A DNA stretch of 64,000 nt from Mauremys mutica (Eukaryota; Chordata; Testudines; Geoemydidae): positions 26,806,965 through 26,870,964 of the forward strand of contig NC_059082.1 in assembly GCF_020497125.1 (NCBI RefSeq), written 5' to 3'. Position 1 is the first letter of the stretch, and each line of letters starts with the position of its first letter. The notes below the pieces were generated by a model. That model was given only the letters and a program-made list of their open reading frames with translations. It did no database searches and was not told the DNA's origin. Of the stretch, positions 34,301 to 41,335 are shown one piece after another. Made by a program: the position numbers and the translations under genes.

Positions 34301-36440
34301 GCCCTGGATACTCCAAGTTAAGCACGCAGTCACTGAGGCAACCAAAATGAAGGTATCTGAAATGTGATGTTTTCTGTAACTCTGTTCTACCGTGTCAAAT
34401 AAAGATAATACTTTCCTACATCAGAGATGTATATGGCTATATCAATATTACACAAGTCTAGATTCAGGCCTGATCGACAACTAAACCTATATTGACCTAG
34501 ATACATCACTCAGGGGGCGTGAAAAATTCACACTCCTGCGAGACATAAAATTAAGCTGACCTAAGCCCCAGTAGTGACACCATTAGGTTGACAGAAGAAT
34601 TCTTCCCTCAACCACCTCTCAAGGGGATAGATTTACTACAGTTGTAGCCTATAGAGCTATCTGTAGCATTTTATTTCACTTGGCAGTAATGCAAAGAACC
34701 TACAGGCCCATATGCTGCAAGACATAAGGTTAAGCAGTTAATATAAGGTATAAATTAGCATAGGGCTTTGAGGCCTGTGAACTCTGGCATAGATAAATGG
34801 CCACGTTACTCTGAGTTTTGGGGAACTGGGAATAGTGTGCTTAAGGGAAGGGGTTGTCTAAAATGCTACCAGGTAACCTCAGGAATGTTGAGCTGATTCT
34901 AGGCTTGGATATGTTTGGATAGACTGTCAGCAGATGCTTAACCACGTATTTGCCCTGGCAATTAACTGATGTATATGGTAATAAGCTAAAATCATGAATA
35001 CACTTATCTATAGGATAAAAGTTGGATATGAACAAGGGAGATTGGGCATTTGAATGAATATTCATGACAGCCCCTGGGCCCTACAAGAGGCCAGACCACC
35101 ACATAAAGGGGGTCATTGTCATCCGTCCAACTGGACCCTGGGACTCGTTTGGCATGCCAGGGACAGAGCAGGTTGTCTCTTACCATCTGATCCCCAAGCA
35201 AGGGTATGACCATATGAGTACATATGTGAGGAATGGTACAATACATCACTGTAACTCTGTATTTTTGCTATCTTTTTTTGCGGTTTGTGGCTTTACTAAT
35301 TGTGTTCACAAAAGGTGTTAAAGCTTTGCTTTCCCCTCAGCCTGAGTGTCTACGGTATGTACTCTGGGGTTCCCAACCAGATACTGAACTCAACCTTGAT
35401 TCTGTCATGCCAGATCCTAGGACTAGAACCTACAGTACCCTAATTAGTATTAATTGGAAATCAATAATAATTAATAACTACTAAAGAATCAGGCAACATA
35501 GCAACAGAAAAACCCCTTCGGTAGCATAGCTGTAGAACTGTGCTCCTGTAGCACTTGTATTTAGACAGTCTCAGAGCAAATTTGACCATAAAAATCAGGA
35601 AGAGCAAAAGTTAAGTTAAATGCAAGAGTTCTCTTTATTGGGGGGAATGGGGAAGGGAAGGGGGAAGAGCAGCTACCTGCAGGGCCAGGGTTTTTCAAAT
35701 CTTTGCAGCACAGTGCTAGTTTTCACCAACACACCCCATTTATCTACAATGTGACACTACGGAATTACCTAATTTTCTCTGGCAACATGGAGTTAGCTAC
35801 CTTCAGTTTTCAGTTATAAGTATAGAAAATGCATTTTTAGTTGCTTATGGAATTTAGTATTTTGTCCCAAATTGGACTATTTTCTACAATGAAGACTACT
35901 CACAGGCAAAGTTCAGTGTACAGCTTTATGCTATTCACAAAGTCCAAAAATGCATTACAAAACCAGGAATAACTATGCCACTCCACTCTTAACATATTTC
36001 AAAAACCAAAAGAGATTTAAGCTTAGCCAAAAATAAAATCTTTGGTTTGAGGTTAAACAAGAAAATTTGAGGAAGTCTAAGTAAAAATGACAGCTGCAAC
36101 TCTGTGATTTTCTCTGAACACTTAGTTAATTCACTTGCATTATGAAAGGTGAATGTTAAAATATTTTAACATTCGAGTTATGTAGCATTTATATGCACTT
36201 GTATAGTATTTCAACCAATGCATCTGTATTTTGTTAAAATAAATAGCAAGTATTCTTAAGGTGAATAGCTTTAAATAAAAATTACTCACTTTCCATGTGC
36301 ATGAAAATTTAGGTGCAGAAATTGGTCTTCATGCAACACTGCTCTTTTGGCACGCTGGTGTTTTTGGTGTAATGAATCCACATCATATGACAATCCTTCA
36401 TAATGTTTAATGTATTTATTTAAAGGATTTCCATACTGGC
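7188..36440 (-). CDS. ADAM10: ADAM10 metalloprotease, partial gene (exons 2-4 of the propeptide)
   Basis: Three minus-strand exons (36290-36440, 10683-10801, 7188-7346) join in frame and match the ADAM10 propeptide almost residue for residue. ADAM10 is a type I membrane zinc metalloprotease of the secretory pathway and cell surface that sheds Notch, APP, cadherins and other ectodomains. Seen here: residues of about 20-161 of the human numbering, including RAKR in exon 2, an upstream convertase site. Not in the window: exon 1 with the signal peptide, and everything from exon 5 on (cysteine switch, RKKR furin site, HExxH zinc site, disintegrin, transmembrane segment). Each junction splits a codon (after base 1, 2 and 1), and the phases agree across the two joins visible here. 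No stop or frameshift occurs in the exons, so this is a functional gene fragment and not a retrocopy. Identification is very secure; it rests on remembered family sequence. Confidence 0.96.
7742..8038. mobile_element. MITE with internal hairpin
   Basis: The ends GGGTACGTCCAGACTACC and CTAGTGTAGACCAGCCCC are imperfect inverted repeats. The inside contains two copies of an ATCGATC-rich motif (TATCGGGGATCAATATATC and its inverted partner GATATATCGATCCCCGA). A 22-bp imperfect hairpin is formed by 7951-7973 and 7983-8004. The element lies in intron 3. I recognise it as a common chelonian repeat but cannot name the superfamily with confidence. Confidence 0.7.
8235..8543. mobile_element. Non-autonomous hAT element with target duplication
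   Basis: The terminal inverted repeats are CAGGGGTTGGCAACCT at the left and its near-complement AGGTTGCCTACCCCTG at the right, with one mismatch. The flanking 8-mers CTGTAAAA (8227-8234) and CTGTAAAG (8544-8551) differ at one base and fit a hAT target duplication. The interior is AT-rich and has no coding capacity. It sits in intron 3. Confidence 0.85.
8552..10682. other. Rest of intron 3, nothing firm
   Basis: No exon or complete repeat was recognised. A purine-rich low-complexity tract of GGAA/GAAA units lies at about 10347-10380. The 10195-10265 segment contains TTGTAGTTGGGCCACTCAGC, which resembles a segment near 21020-21040, so both may belong to one old dispersed repeat. Confidence 0.5.
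10683..10801 (-). CDS. ADAM10: ADAM10 exon 3 (propeptide)
   Basis: This 119-bp exon reads [17 protein letters not shown] then [17 protein letters not shown] then TGHIYG on the minus strand, the middle of the ADAM10 propeptide. The acceptor is TTTATAG (10802-10808) and the donor GTAAGTAC (10675-10682). Its first base completes the Lys codon begun in exon 2, and its last base begins a Gly codon finished in exon 4. The propeptide folds with the protease and keeps it inactive in the secretory pathway; no catalytic residue is expected here. The two introns flanking it are very unequal, 25.5 kb upstream and 3.3 kb downstream. Confidence 0.96.
10802..12420. other. Left part of intron 2, mostly unrecognised
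   Basis: AT-rich intron sequence upstream of exon 3 (in gene direction). Near 12010-12060 a short stretch with GGCTTGTCTACATGGACAC looks like one end of a MITE of the kind common elsewhere in this window. No gene was seen. Confidence 0.5.
12425..12700 (-). mobile_element. MIR/CORE-SINE-like repeat
   Basis: Read on the minus strand this carries the typical order of a MIR-type core. It starts with a GTGGTTAAGGCATTGGACTG-like head, continues with a GAATCTTGGGCAATTCTCTT region, and then has a GTATAGTGCCTAGAACATTG tail like the L2/MIR 3' end. Sequence drift is considerable, so this is an old insertion. The assignment rests on remembered consensus features. Confidence 0.55.
12840..13165 (+). mobile_element. 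LTR of a Gypsy-type retrotransposon (degraded)
   Basis: The segment contains AAAATCCCTCCTTTACCTGT and GGGTTAAGAAGCTCA, followed by a GGGAC-AGAGAGGGACCAG block and a T-rich stretch. I remember this order from the long terminal repeats of a turtle Gypsy family. It abuts pol sequence at about 13165 without gag or a primer-binding site, so the internal region has been rearranged or deleted. Exact LTR ends were not resolved. Confidence 0.55.
13165..14180 (+). pseudogene. Gypsy-type pol remnant (reverse transcriptase), broken
   Basis: The plus strand encodes a linker with [16 protein letters not shown] at about 13205-13250. It then encodes reverse-transcriptase blocks: VSPQAKTAI (near 13630), [38 protein letters not shown] and SAFITHV (near 13920). 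The block that should carry the catalytic YxDD loop (about 14030-14055) is missing, and the next recognisable codons follow a short deletion. There is also an in-frame TAG near 13842 and a hAT insertion at 13407. Protease, RNase H and integrase are absent. This is a dead retroelement fragment of the Metaviridae-like class, described only. Confidence 0.85.
13407..13593. mobile_element. Short hAT element inserted into the Gypsy pol remnant
   Basis: The ends CAGGGCCAGCTCCAGG and CCTGGAGCCAGCCCTG form inverted repeats with two mismatches. The flanking 8-mers ATGCTCAC (13399-13406 and 13594-13601) are identical, so this is a clean 8-bp target duplication. The 187-bp body is GC-rich and contains two inverted copies of a GGCGGCAATTCGGC-like motif. 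It has no coding capacity. The insertion post-dates the Gypsy copy. Confidence 0.9.
14180..18514. other. Intron 2, mostly AT-rich and unrecognised
   Basis: No exon or RNA gene was seen over 4.3 kb. One MITE is called separately at 15335-15570. A short piece at about 16030-16075 (GAATTCTCCTCTCAGACACA) resembles a common reptile repeat but is too small to assign. Confidence 0.5.
15335..15570. mobile_element. MITE-like inverted-repeat element
   Basis: The left end GCCTGGTCTATACACACAGC and the right end GTGTGTTTAGACAAGCCC are inverted relatives of each other. The interior is rich in TTTAAAC motifs (TTTAAACAGACTG, GGTTTAAACAG, TTTTTAAACTG). No clear target duplication. The family is common in turtle genomes to my memory. 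Confidence 0.55.
18515..20180 (-). mobile_element. DIRS-type retrotransposon, old 3' part
   Basis: At 19788-19860 the minus strand encodes [18 protein letters not shown] followed by [10 protein letters not shown], which matches the RNase H-end motif of DIRS elements (LYAFPPxPLI...). Near 18920-18960 it encodes [15 protein letters not shown], matching the last segment of a DIRS tyrosine recombinase, just before the terminal repeat. At 18515-18830 a head with GCTGTTCGAGATACACTGCA is followed, about 230 bp later, by an inverted counterpart (GGAATGGGTATGTGCAAAA) and then a third, direct-order copy (TTTGAGTGATTGCACACATG). This arrangement also occurs at 58085. Stops and indels are frequent, so the copy is inactive. 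Confidence 0.7.
20180..23055. other. Intron 2, unrecognised
   Basis: Mostly unique-looking AT-rich sequence. Short A-rich runs occur around 21340-21372. No exon, RNA gene or complete repeat was identified. The 20985-21045 piece resembles 10195-10265, as noted there. Confidence 0.5.
23260..26091 (-). pseudogene. CR1 ORF2 (endonuclease and reverse transcriptase), damaged
   Basis: The CR1 replication protein nicks target DNA and copies its RNA at the nick. Visible endonuclease parts are [13 protein letters not shown] residues near 25865, [19 protein letters not shown] (GDxN motif) and [10 protein letters not shown] (SDH motif). Reverse transcriptase parts are [29 protein letters not shown] (motif A Asp), [19 protein letters not shown] and [10 protein letters not shown] (catalytic DD), then the C-terminal [15 protein letters not shown]. 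Breaks: about 230 bp are missing near 25865-25880, removing the N-terminal endonuclease block with the usual ITETWW motif and shifting the frame. A one-base frameshift lies near 25648. A TAA lies in frame at 24574-24576. The stretch from 26091 to about 25880 encodes the ORF2 N-terminal extension ([20 protein letters not shown]). It is therefore not functional. Confidence 0.88.
26095..26620 (-). CDS. CR1 ORF1 esterase (SGNH hydrolase) domain, still open
   Basis: A 167-residue open frame (26095-26598 from its first Met) encodes an SGNH/GDSL-type esterase domain, as known for ORF1 of several CR1 families. Block I is [12 protein letters not shown] near the start (catalytic Ser in GDS). Block III is [15 protein letters not shown] (GTND, Asn), and block V is [11 protein letters not shown] (D...H, catalytic Asp and His). 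The full catalytic set is therefore retained. The frame is open further upstream by about six residues to a TGA at about 26617, so the N-terminal part of ORF1 (including any RNA-binding zinc-finger domain) is cut off or frameshifted. It is probably not expressed from here. It belongs to the LINE, not to a host gene. Confidence 0.85.
26824..27153. mobile_element. hAT-like non-autonomous element
   Basis: The left end GGGGGTTCTCAATC and the right end GGTTGAGAACCAGGG look like the GGTTCTCAACC terminal repeats of turtle hAT elements. The interior includes a C-rich tract and GGCAATTTTCTAGGGCCCCA. No target duplication was resolved, so the ends are approximate. It lies directly upstream of the CR1 5' end. 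Confidence 0.5.
27154..28978. other. Intron 2, unrecognised
   Basis: AT-rich sequence without exon or repeat signatures that I can name. Confidence 0.5.
28981..29181. mobile_element. TA-flanked MITE (mariner-type)
   Basis: The left arm (28981-29002, starting CACCTCTACCCTGATATAAC) and the right arm (29160-29181) are inverted repeats matching at 20 of 22 positions. Both are flanked by TA, the target duplication typical of Tc1/mariner-type elements. The interior contains a second, inner pair of TATAA motifs and a G-rich run near 29058-29070. No coding capacity. Confidence 0.8.
29405..29890. mobile_element. Two adjacent or nested MITE copies of one family
   Basis: The unit begins AGGTCTACACTATAAGCACT and carries CAGCAGCACAGCTGTGGTGC, GTCGCTGTAG and a palindromic GGAAGAATTCTTCC. 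A second copy begins at about 29583 (GGCTATGTCTACATAGACAC), repeats the GCTGTGCTGCTGTAGCGCTT block and the GAAGAATTCTTC palindrome, and ends at TTAGGTGTAGACC. The two copies are in the same orientation. Related copies occur at 31020, 34440 and 48472. Confidence 0.7.
29667..29715. repeat. Hairpin of (GT)n and (CA)n
   Basis: A CAGG(GT)n run is followed, after CTGT, by (CA)nCCCTG. The two arms are complementary, so the microsatellite is part of a self-complementary structure inside the MITE. Confidence 0.85.
29891..31019. other. Intron 2, unrecognised
   Basis: No gene, RNA or full repeat identified. The sequence is AT-rich between about 29990 and 30620. Confidence 0.5.
31020..31495. mobile_element. 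MITE split by a hAT insertion
   Basis: The outer element begins near GGGCTACACTGAAAACATAT, carries GACCTAACCCCCGGT and AAAAACTCTTCCATTGACC, and ends with TTAAGTGTAGATACAGCC. It is the same family as 29405, 34440 and 48472. Its right portion is separated from the left by the 206-bp insertion at 31224-31429. Confidence 0.65.
31224..31429. mobile_element. Short hAT element nested in a MITE
   Basis: The ends CAGGGGCGGCTCCAGG and CCCTAGAGCCGCCCCTG are inverted repeats with one or two mismatches. The flanking 8-mers ACTGCAGT (31216-31223) and ACTGTAGT (31430-31437) differ by one base. The interior is GC-rich with GGCGGCAGACAGCC-type motifs. The terminal repeat resembles that of the 13407 element, so the two are probably related families. 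Confidence 0.88.
31500..34430. other. Intron 2, possible old retroelement pieces
   Basis: 31505-32160 has the look of an LTR-retroelement leader (GGTGAGTGTCTACAAGGAGC, GTGACACCTGTCTGTG) but I cannot confirm a family. 33100-33475 is a GC-rich block with repeated GCAGAGCTGG/GGGGCTG units whose right edge is CCCCCAGTTTGGGGACC, perhaps a hAT-type non-autonomous repeat. Overlapping open frames there are compositional. The rest is unrecognised. Confidence 0.35.
34440..34665. mobile_element. MITE, same family as 29405
   Basis: The segment carries GTGAAAAATTCACACTCC (a hairpin), GCTGACCTAAGCCCCAG and the GACAGAAGAATTCTTCC palindrome. These are the same ordered motifs as the 29405 and 48472 copies. 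The ends are diverged. Confidence 0.6.
34690..35480 (+). mobile_element. LTR of an endogenous retroelement, solo-type
   Basis: Ordered motifs match a turtle LTR family that I remember. Near the left are GGCCTGTGAACTCTGGCATA and AAATGGCCACGTTACTC. In the middle are a CATAAAGGGGGTC (TATA-like) box and CCCTGGGACTCG. Near the right are GGTGTTAAAGCTTTGC and CAGCCTGAGTGTCTACGG. No gag, pol or env follows on either side, so it is best explained as a solo LTR. The exact ends and target duplication were not resolved. Confidence 0.55.
35481..36289. other. Intron 2, just downstream of exon 2, unrecognised
   Basis: AT-rich sequence with a short G-rich tract near 35639-35667. No repeat or exon seen apart from the adjoining exon 2 donor. 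Confidence 0.5.
36290..36440 (-). CDS. ADAM10: ADAM10 exon 2 (start of propeptide)
   Basis: This 151-bp exon reads [17 protein letters not shown], then [17 protein letters not shown], then [15 protein letters not shown] on the minus strand, which is the N-terminal propeptide just after signal-peptide cleavage. The RAKR motif matches the upstream proprotein-convertase site known in mammalian ADAM10. The acceptor is a CAG preceded by a pyrimidine tract (36441 upwards) and the donor is GTGAGT at 36284-36289. The exon starts with the last two bases of a split Gly codon supplied by the missing exon 1. It ends with two bases of a Lys codon completed by exon 3. Several conservative differences from the human protein (for example Asp for Asn in YDVD) fit a reptile orthologue. 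Confidence 0.96.
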
Positions 36441-39400
36441 CTGTGAAAAGGAAAAAAACAACACAGTAATCTGAGTCTCAGCATTTCAACAGTGTCAGTG
36501 ACTAGAACAACTTGACATTTTTCTTTTGCATACCTAAAAAAAAACATACTTGCATTTTCTTCATTCTGCATTGCTAGCATTACAGTTACTACTCAAAATT
36601 CAAGGCTTGCTTCTGCAGGCCAAACATGGCAATTAAAAGCAAGTCTTAATGTGCAGTGATACAAATATTCTTCCATGTGATAACCGTACTTCCAAAGCAG
36701 TTTTCCATGCAAGCAACAACCTTTTTTTGTTCATTTGAAGAAACATCCCTGAGGATTCAGCTTGAATTTAAGCCTCCTGGCCTAGACATTTCCCTGCAGA
36801 AGGTTTTTGACTCATGTTGAGTGCACAAGAAATTTGGAAGAGAAACCTGGCTACCCTGAGGATGGAAGGGAACACAATGAGAGCTGGCCAGGAGCACTGG
36901 TATTTGAGAGCTTTGCCTGAATCTACATATAGTGCAGACAGGGCCCAAAACAATGGCTTTAAAGTTATGCTAGACATTGGGTACTTCTGCCTTACTACAA
37001 GACTCACTGCAAGACTAGATATCTGAATGGCCAGCTGGCATTGATAAGCTTGTGAACTGACTTCTCTACCGCTGTGTAGACATCTGCCAGAAGACAAATT
37101 AAGGGTACGTGCTAAATTAGGCTGCTAAAACAACCTAGCAGACAAAGGATGAGAAGAAACAAAACAAGGAAAACCAAAGGAAGGGACAGAGGATGTTAAA
37201 TGGGAGGGGCATTAGGAACAGGAAAATAGGAACATGGATGTCAAAGCTGATGGTGAGCAGCCTGTGGAGTAATGGACAGGAGGGGCTTGAAGGAAACAGC
37301 ATGTCAGTCACATTACCCAAGTAAAAAACTTCAGAAAGAAAAGTAATGAGCGTACAGGGAATTGAGGGTTGCTGCTACCAACTCAAAATGGATGAGTGAC
37401 TCCAGGACTGGCTTTGTCTTGAAAAATTTTTCCTCCCGCAAACCCTCATGGATGGGAGAGTGGTGGGGACTCGTGCCCCGAATGGTGAATACTATGTATT
37501 CAGTGCTCTAGGCCACTACTTCTTTACCGTCTATTACATATGTTTCATGTTTTTAAATAAAAAGTGAAGACTTCTGCTTCTTCTATTTTGGAAAGTGAAT
37601 ATTCAAAAGTGATAGCACAAAATAAGCTTCACAAGTGATCGTTTGAGACAAGATATTCTTCTAAGTAGTCCTGACATTCATTAAGTGTGTTCTAAGCAAT
37701 TATTCTTCCTACACATAAGTATAGCCATTATGTATAGTTTCCTTCAGTATCTGAAACATCACAATCCGTATACAATATTCTTCATACAAAGAATTTACTT
37801 CTGAGTTAATAATAAGGCAAGCTGAAAGAAGGCTTTGTGGAAACAACTTATTGAAAGGGATTCAATAGTTCAGACTGGGGACAAAAAGACAAATAAAAGC
37901 TTAACTGTGGAAAGTAGTGGGGAGGAAGAACAGAAAAGAGGAACAAACCCAACAGGAGATAAGTAGATAGAGATCAGATATAATATTTTTGTATCTTGCA
38001 AAGCATTTTTAATTGGATATAAGGCACTTAAAGGGACTGAGCATAGGTTCTATATGATTTTGCTCCCTAAAGTAAAGGTTTGGGTCCAGAAATCTAAACC
38101 CTTAAGAATTCAAGGTGCTCATAAGAGGAACGGCAATAAAAAGGTGGGTGCCCTCAAAATTCCAGCAAATGAATGTAAACGTCAGGTGTTAACAACTTTG
38201 AAGATCAGGCCAAAAATTATTATACAGAATTCGAGAGAGAGTTTTGATGCCCTGGTTGGAACCAGAGTTGGAACCAGAGTTGGAACCAGAGTTGGAACCA
38301 GAGTTGGAACCAGAGTTTTGTTGTTTTAAAAAAAAAAAAAAATCTATCAGTCTTAATTACTTCATTGTTGCATTCTTTGTTAGAATGGGACACTAAGCAA
38401 CCACAGCATGTTGAGGAAAATTAAAAACTAGCTACCCTAATTAAAATAGGCCTTAAAACATTACACACATTTTGCATGCAGAACACATGAGTATTTGCCA
38501 TTAGTACTTCATATGTAAATTTATATAGTTGGAGACAAGGAGGCCTTCCAGTGTTGTCATTAAACCCCAAGCAGATGAACAAAATGACCAGTTTACAATC
38601 CTTCCTCTTGCAAATTCATAGAAATAGCTTCATTTGAAGCTGCTGTATTTGAAGAACACACTGGACCAGGCAGTCACGTGCATTAAGACAGCATTTTACA
38701 TTTGAACATACTTCATAACATTGTTCAAATGTAAACACCAACTCTGCAGCAATGTAGAAACACTAATGTGCAGTTTATTGTGGAAAAGTCAAACGTTTTT
38801 TAAAATAAGCCAATAGTTCTAAAACAAAAAATGTCTTTAGTATAACTTTTGCTAGCCAGACTTCTAGAAGAAATGTTCAAATAGTACCAATATTTATTAT
38901 TCAAGCTTTGCCCAATGGGTTGCCAAGTCTTCCCCACATCATCCCTTTGATAGGGTATATCCCATGACTTCAAAGATGGTTTGGAGAAATATTCTAGTTC
39001 TTAAGGTGGCACTGCAATTGTATCCTTGGTGTGAAATTGAAGTAATGACGAAAAGGCCGATAAAATGGAGTAAAAGCACCATCTTTACTTAAACCAGCTA
39101 TCATCCAGTTACCACACAAAATCAGATGTTCCTTTGCCATATACTTCACTCAGGATTAAGTGGGAGTAAAAGGAATTTCTGATAATTTATTTTTAAAAAT
39201 TAATACACACAGTTGTTGATATTCAAGTTAATGTACTGGAAGAAAGATATGCAGTCTTTTATTTCCAGTTTTCAACTCCAGACCTGATGACTATTTAGTT
39301 ACCTATATGAAATGGACTGGTGATCTGAACATTTCCTTTTGCAAAAGTGTCCATACGAAAAAAAACTCCAAGGACAAAATTACTATCTTGTTCTACTTCT

Positions 39401-40217
39401 GTTACTGTGGCATGCTCACCATCTGCTTTTTTTCTTCCTTATGATTTTTTTTAATGTTCTCGCCACAATTAAAACTGGTTGCTCATCTATTTGAGAATAA
39501 TCTTTTCTATTCTCAAGGTTCTCCTCCTGGGAAACTCATTCTTCTGTTTCCTGTTCTTGATCTTCCGGAACTTGGCCTGGACCATCCCCTTTTCTCTAGA
39601 AATAAGTGTCAGAGGGGATCTGGAGGATTTCACTATAGTAAAAATAAATATATCCAAGGAAAATCAGATCCTTGAGCATTCTCCAAATAATTAATTTAAG
39701 GTAGGAGAAAATGTAATTTTCCCAATGAGGAACTAGTTTAATCCCAAACCAAGCCAATCTCCTGGATGCCAGGACTCTGTTGCTCTGCCCATCTCCCTGG
39801 CCAGCACAGCTCCACAGGGATTTCCCCAAAACATCACTATCCCCCTTAAAGGTAGTTTTCTAAGCAGAGATGGCTACTGAAGAATTAATGCAGCCCAACA
39901 CTTTGCCTCTGTAACTTGTGGCATTTGCTGCCATAAAATGGCTATATGTTGTGTTTAGATGAAATTGTAAAATAAAATTTTATTTATTTAATTTTCATTC
40001 ATCTCCTTATTCTTGTGCTATGAGAAGATAAATAAGTGCTAGAGAAAGTCAATCGGGCAGCTTTCTTATCTCTTATGTCACCTCATTCATTTCCTCATCA
40101 CACTAATTTCACAATCTTTAAAAATATCCTGGAATTTTCCATACCTCTAGTAACTGTCTCCCATTTCTGAATCTGTTATACTTCTGGTATATTTTTTCCT
40201 GGAGATTAAGTATCCAG
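36441..40217. other. Region upstream of ADAM10 exon 2 (intron 1), mostly unrecognised
   Basis: No exon and no CpG-island-like promoter was seen. A 12-bp minisatellite is called at 38255. Otherwise the DNA is AT-rich and I recognise no repeat family. Confidence 0.5.
38255..38317. repeat. 12-bp minisatellite, five units
   Basis: The unit GTTGGAACCAGA is repeated five times in tandem with no mismatches, followed 10 bases later by a 15-base A run. Read on the plus strand it gives repeating Val-Gly-Thr-Arg, but no gene structure supports translation. Confidence 0.95.
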
Positions 40218-41335
40218 AAATCATAGACTTTAAGGTCAGACGGGACCATTATGATCATCTAGTCTGACCTCCTGCACAATGCAGGCCACAGAATCTGACC
40301 CACCCACTCTTGTATCAAACCTGTGTCTGAGCCATTGAAGTCCTCAAATCATGCTTTAAAGACTTCAAGGTGCAGAAAATCTTCCAGCAAGTGACCCGTG
40401 TCCCACGCTGCAGAGGAAGGAAAAACCCCCAGGGCTTCTGCCAATCTGCCCTGGAGGAAAATTCCTTCCCGACTCCAAATATGGCGATCAGCTAAATCCT
40501 GAGCATGTGGGCAAGACTGACCAGCCAGACACCCAGAAAATAATTCTCTGTAGTAACTCAGATCCCACCCCATCTAACATCGCATCACAAGCCATTGGGC
40601 ATATTTACCACTAGCAGTCAAAGACGAATTAATTGCCAAAATTAGGCCAAAATTATATCCCATTATATCATCCCCTCCATAAACTTATCAGTCTTAGTCT
40701 TGAAGCCAGATATGTCTTTTGCCCCCACTACTCCCCTTGGAAGGCTGTTCCAGAACTTCACCCTCTGATGGTTAGAAACCTTCATCTAATTTCAAGTTTA
40801 AACTTCCTGATAGCCAGTTTATATCCATTTGTTCTTGTGTCCACATTGGTACTGAGCTTAAATAATTCCTCTCCCTCCCTGGTATTTCTTCCTTGAATAT
40901 ATTTATAGAGAGCAATCATATCTCCCCCTCAGCCTTCTTTTGGTTAGGCTAAACAAGTCAAGCTTTTCCATTCCTCGGATAGTCCTAGTAGCCCTTCTCT
41001 GAACCTGTTCCAATTTGAATTCATTCTTCTTAAACATGGGAGACCAGAATTGCACACAGTATTCCAGATGAGATCTCACCAGTGCCTTGTATAACGGTAC
41101 TAACTCCTCCTTATCTATACTGGAAATACCTCCCCTGATGCATGCCAAGACTACATTAGCTTTTTTCACGGCCATATCACATTGGTGGCTCATAGTCATC
41201 CTGTGATCAACCAATACTCCGAGATCCTTCTCCTCCTCTGTTACTTCCAACTGATGCTTCCCCAGCTTATAACAATAGTTCTTGTTATTAATCCCTAAAT
41301 GCATGACCTTGCACTTTTCACTATTAAATGAACGA
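40218..41335 (-). mobile_element. CR1 LINE, 5'-truncated
   Basis: The 3' end on the minus strand is the common TCAGACTAGATGATCATAAT region at about 40240-40265. Upstream in element direction, 40903-41304 encodes the C-terminal reverse-transcriptase region (EKDLGVLVDHRMTMSHQCD, AVKKANVVLACIRGG, HLEYCVQFWSPMFKKN, RRATRTIRGMEKL). Only about 1.1 kb remains. A frameshift separates the last recognisable motif from the 3' region. It is a different CR1 subfamily from the 23056 copy, judged from its 3' sequence. Confidence 0.88.

Noticed and set aside
38054..38329. Protein with a VGTR repeat
   Set aside because: The repeat comes from a 12-bp DNA minisatellite in an intron. No splice or gene context.
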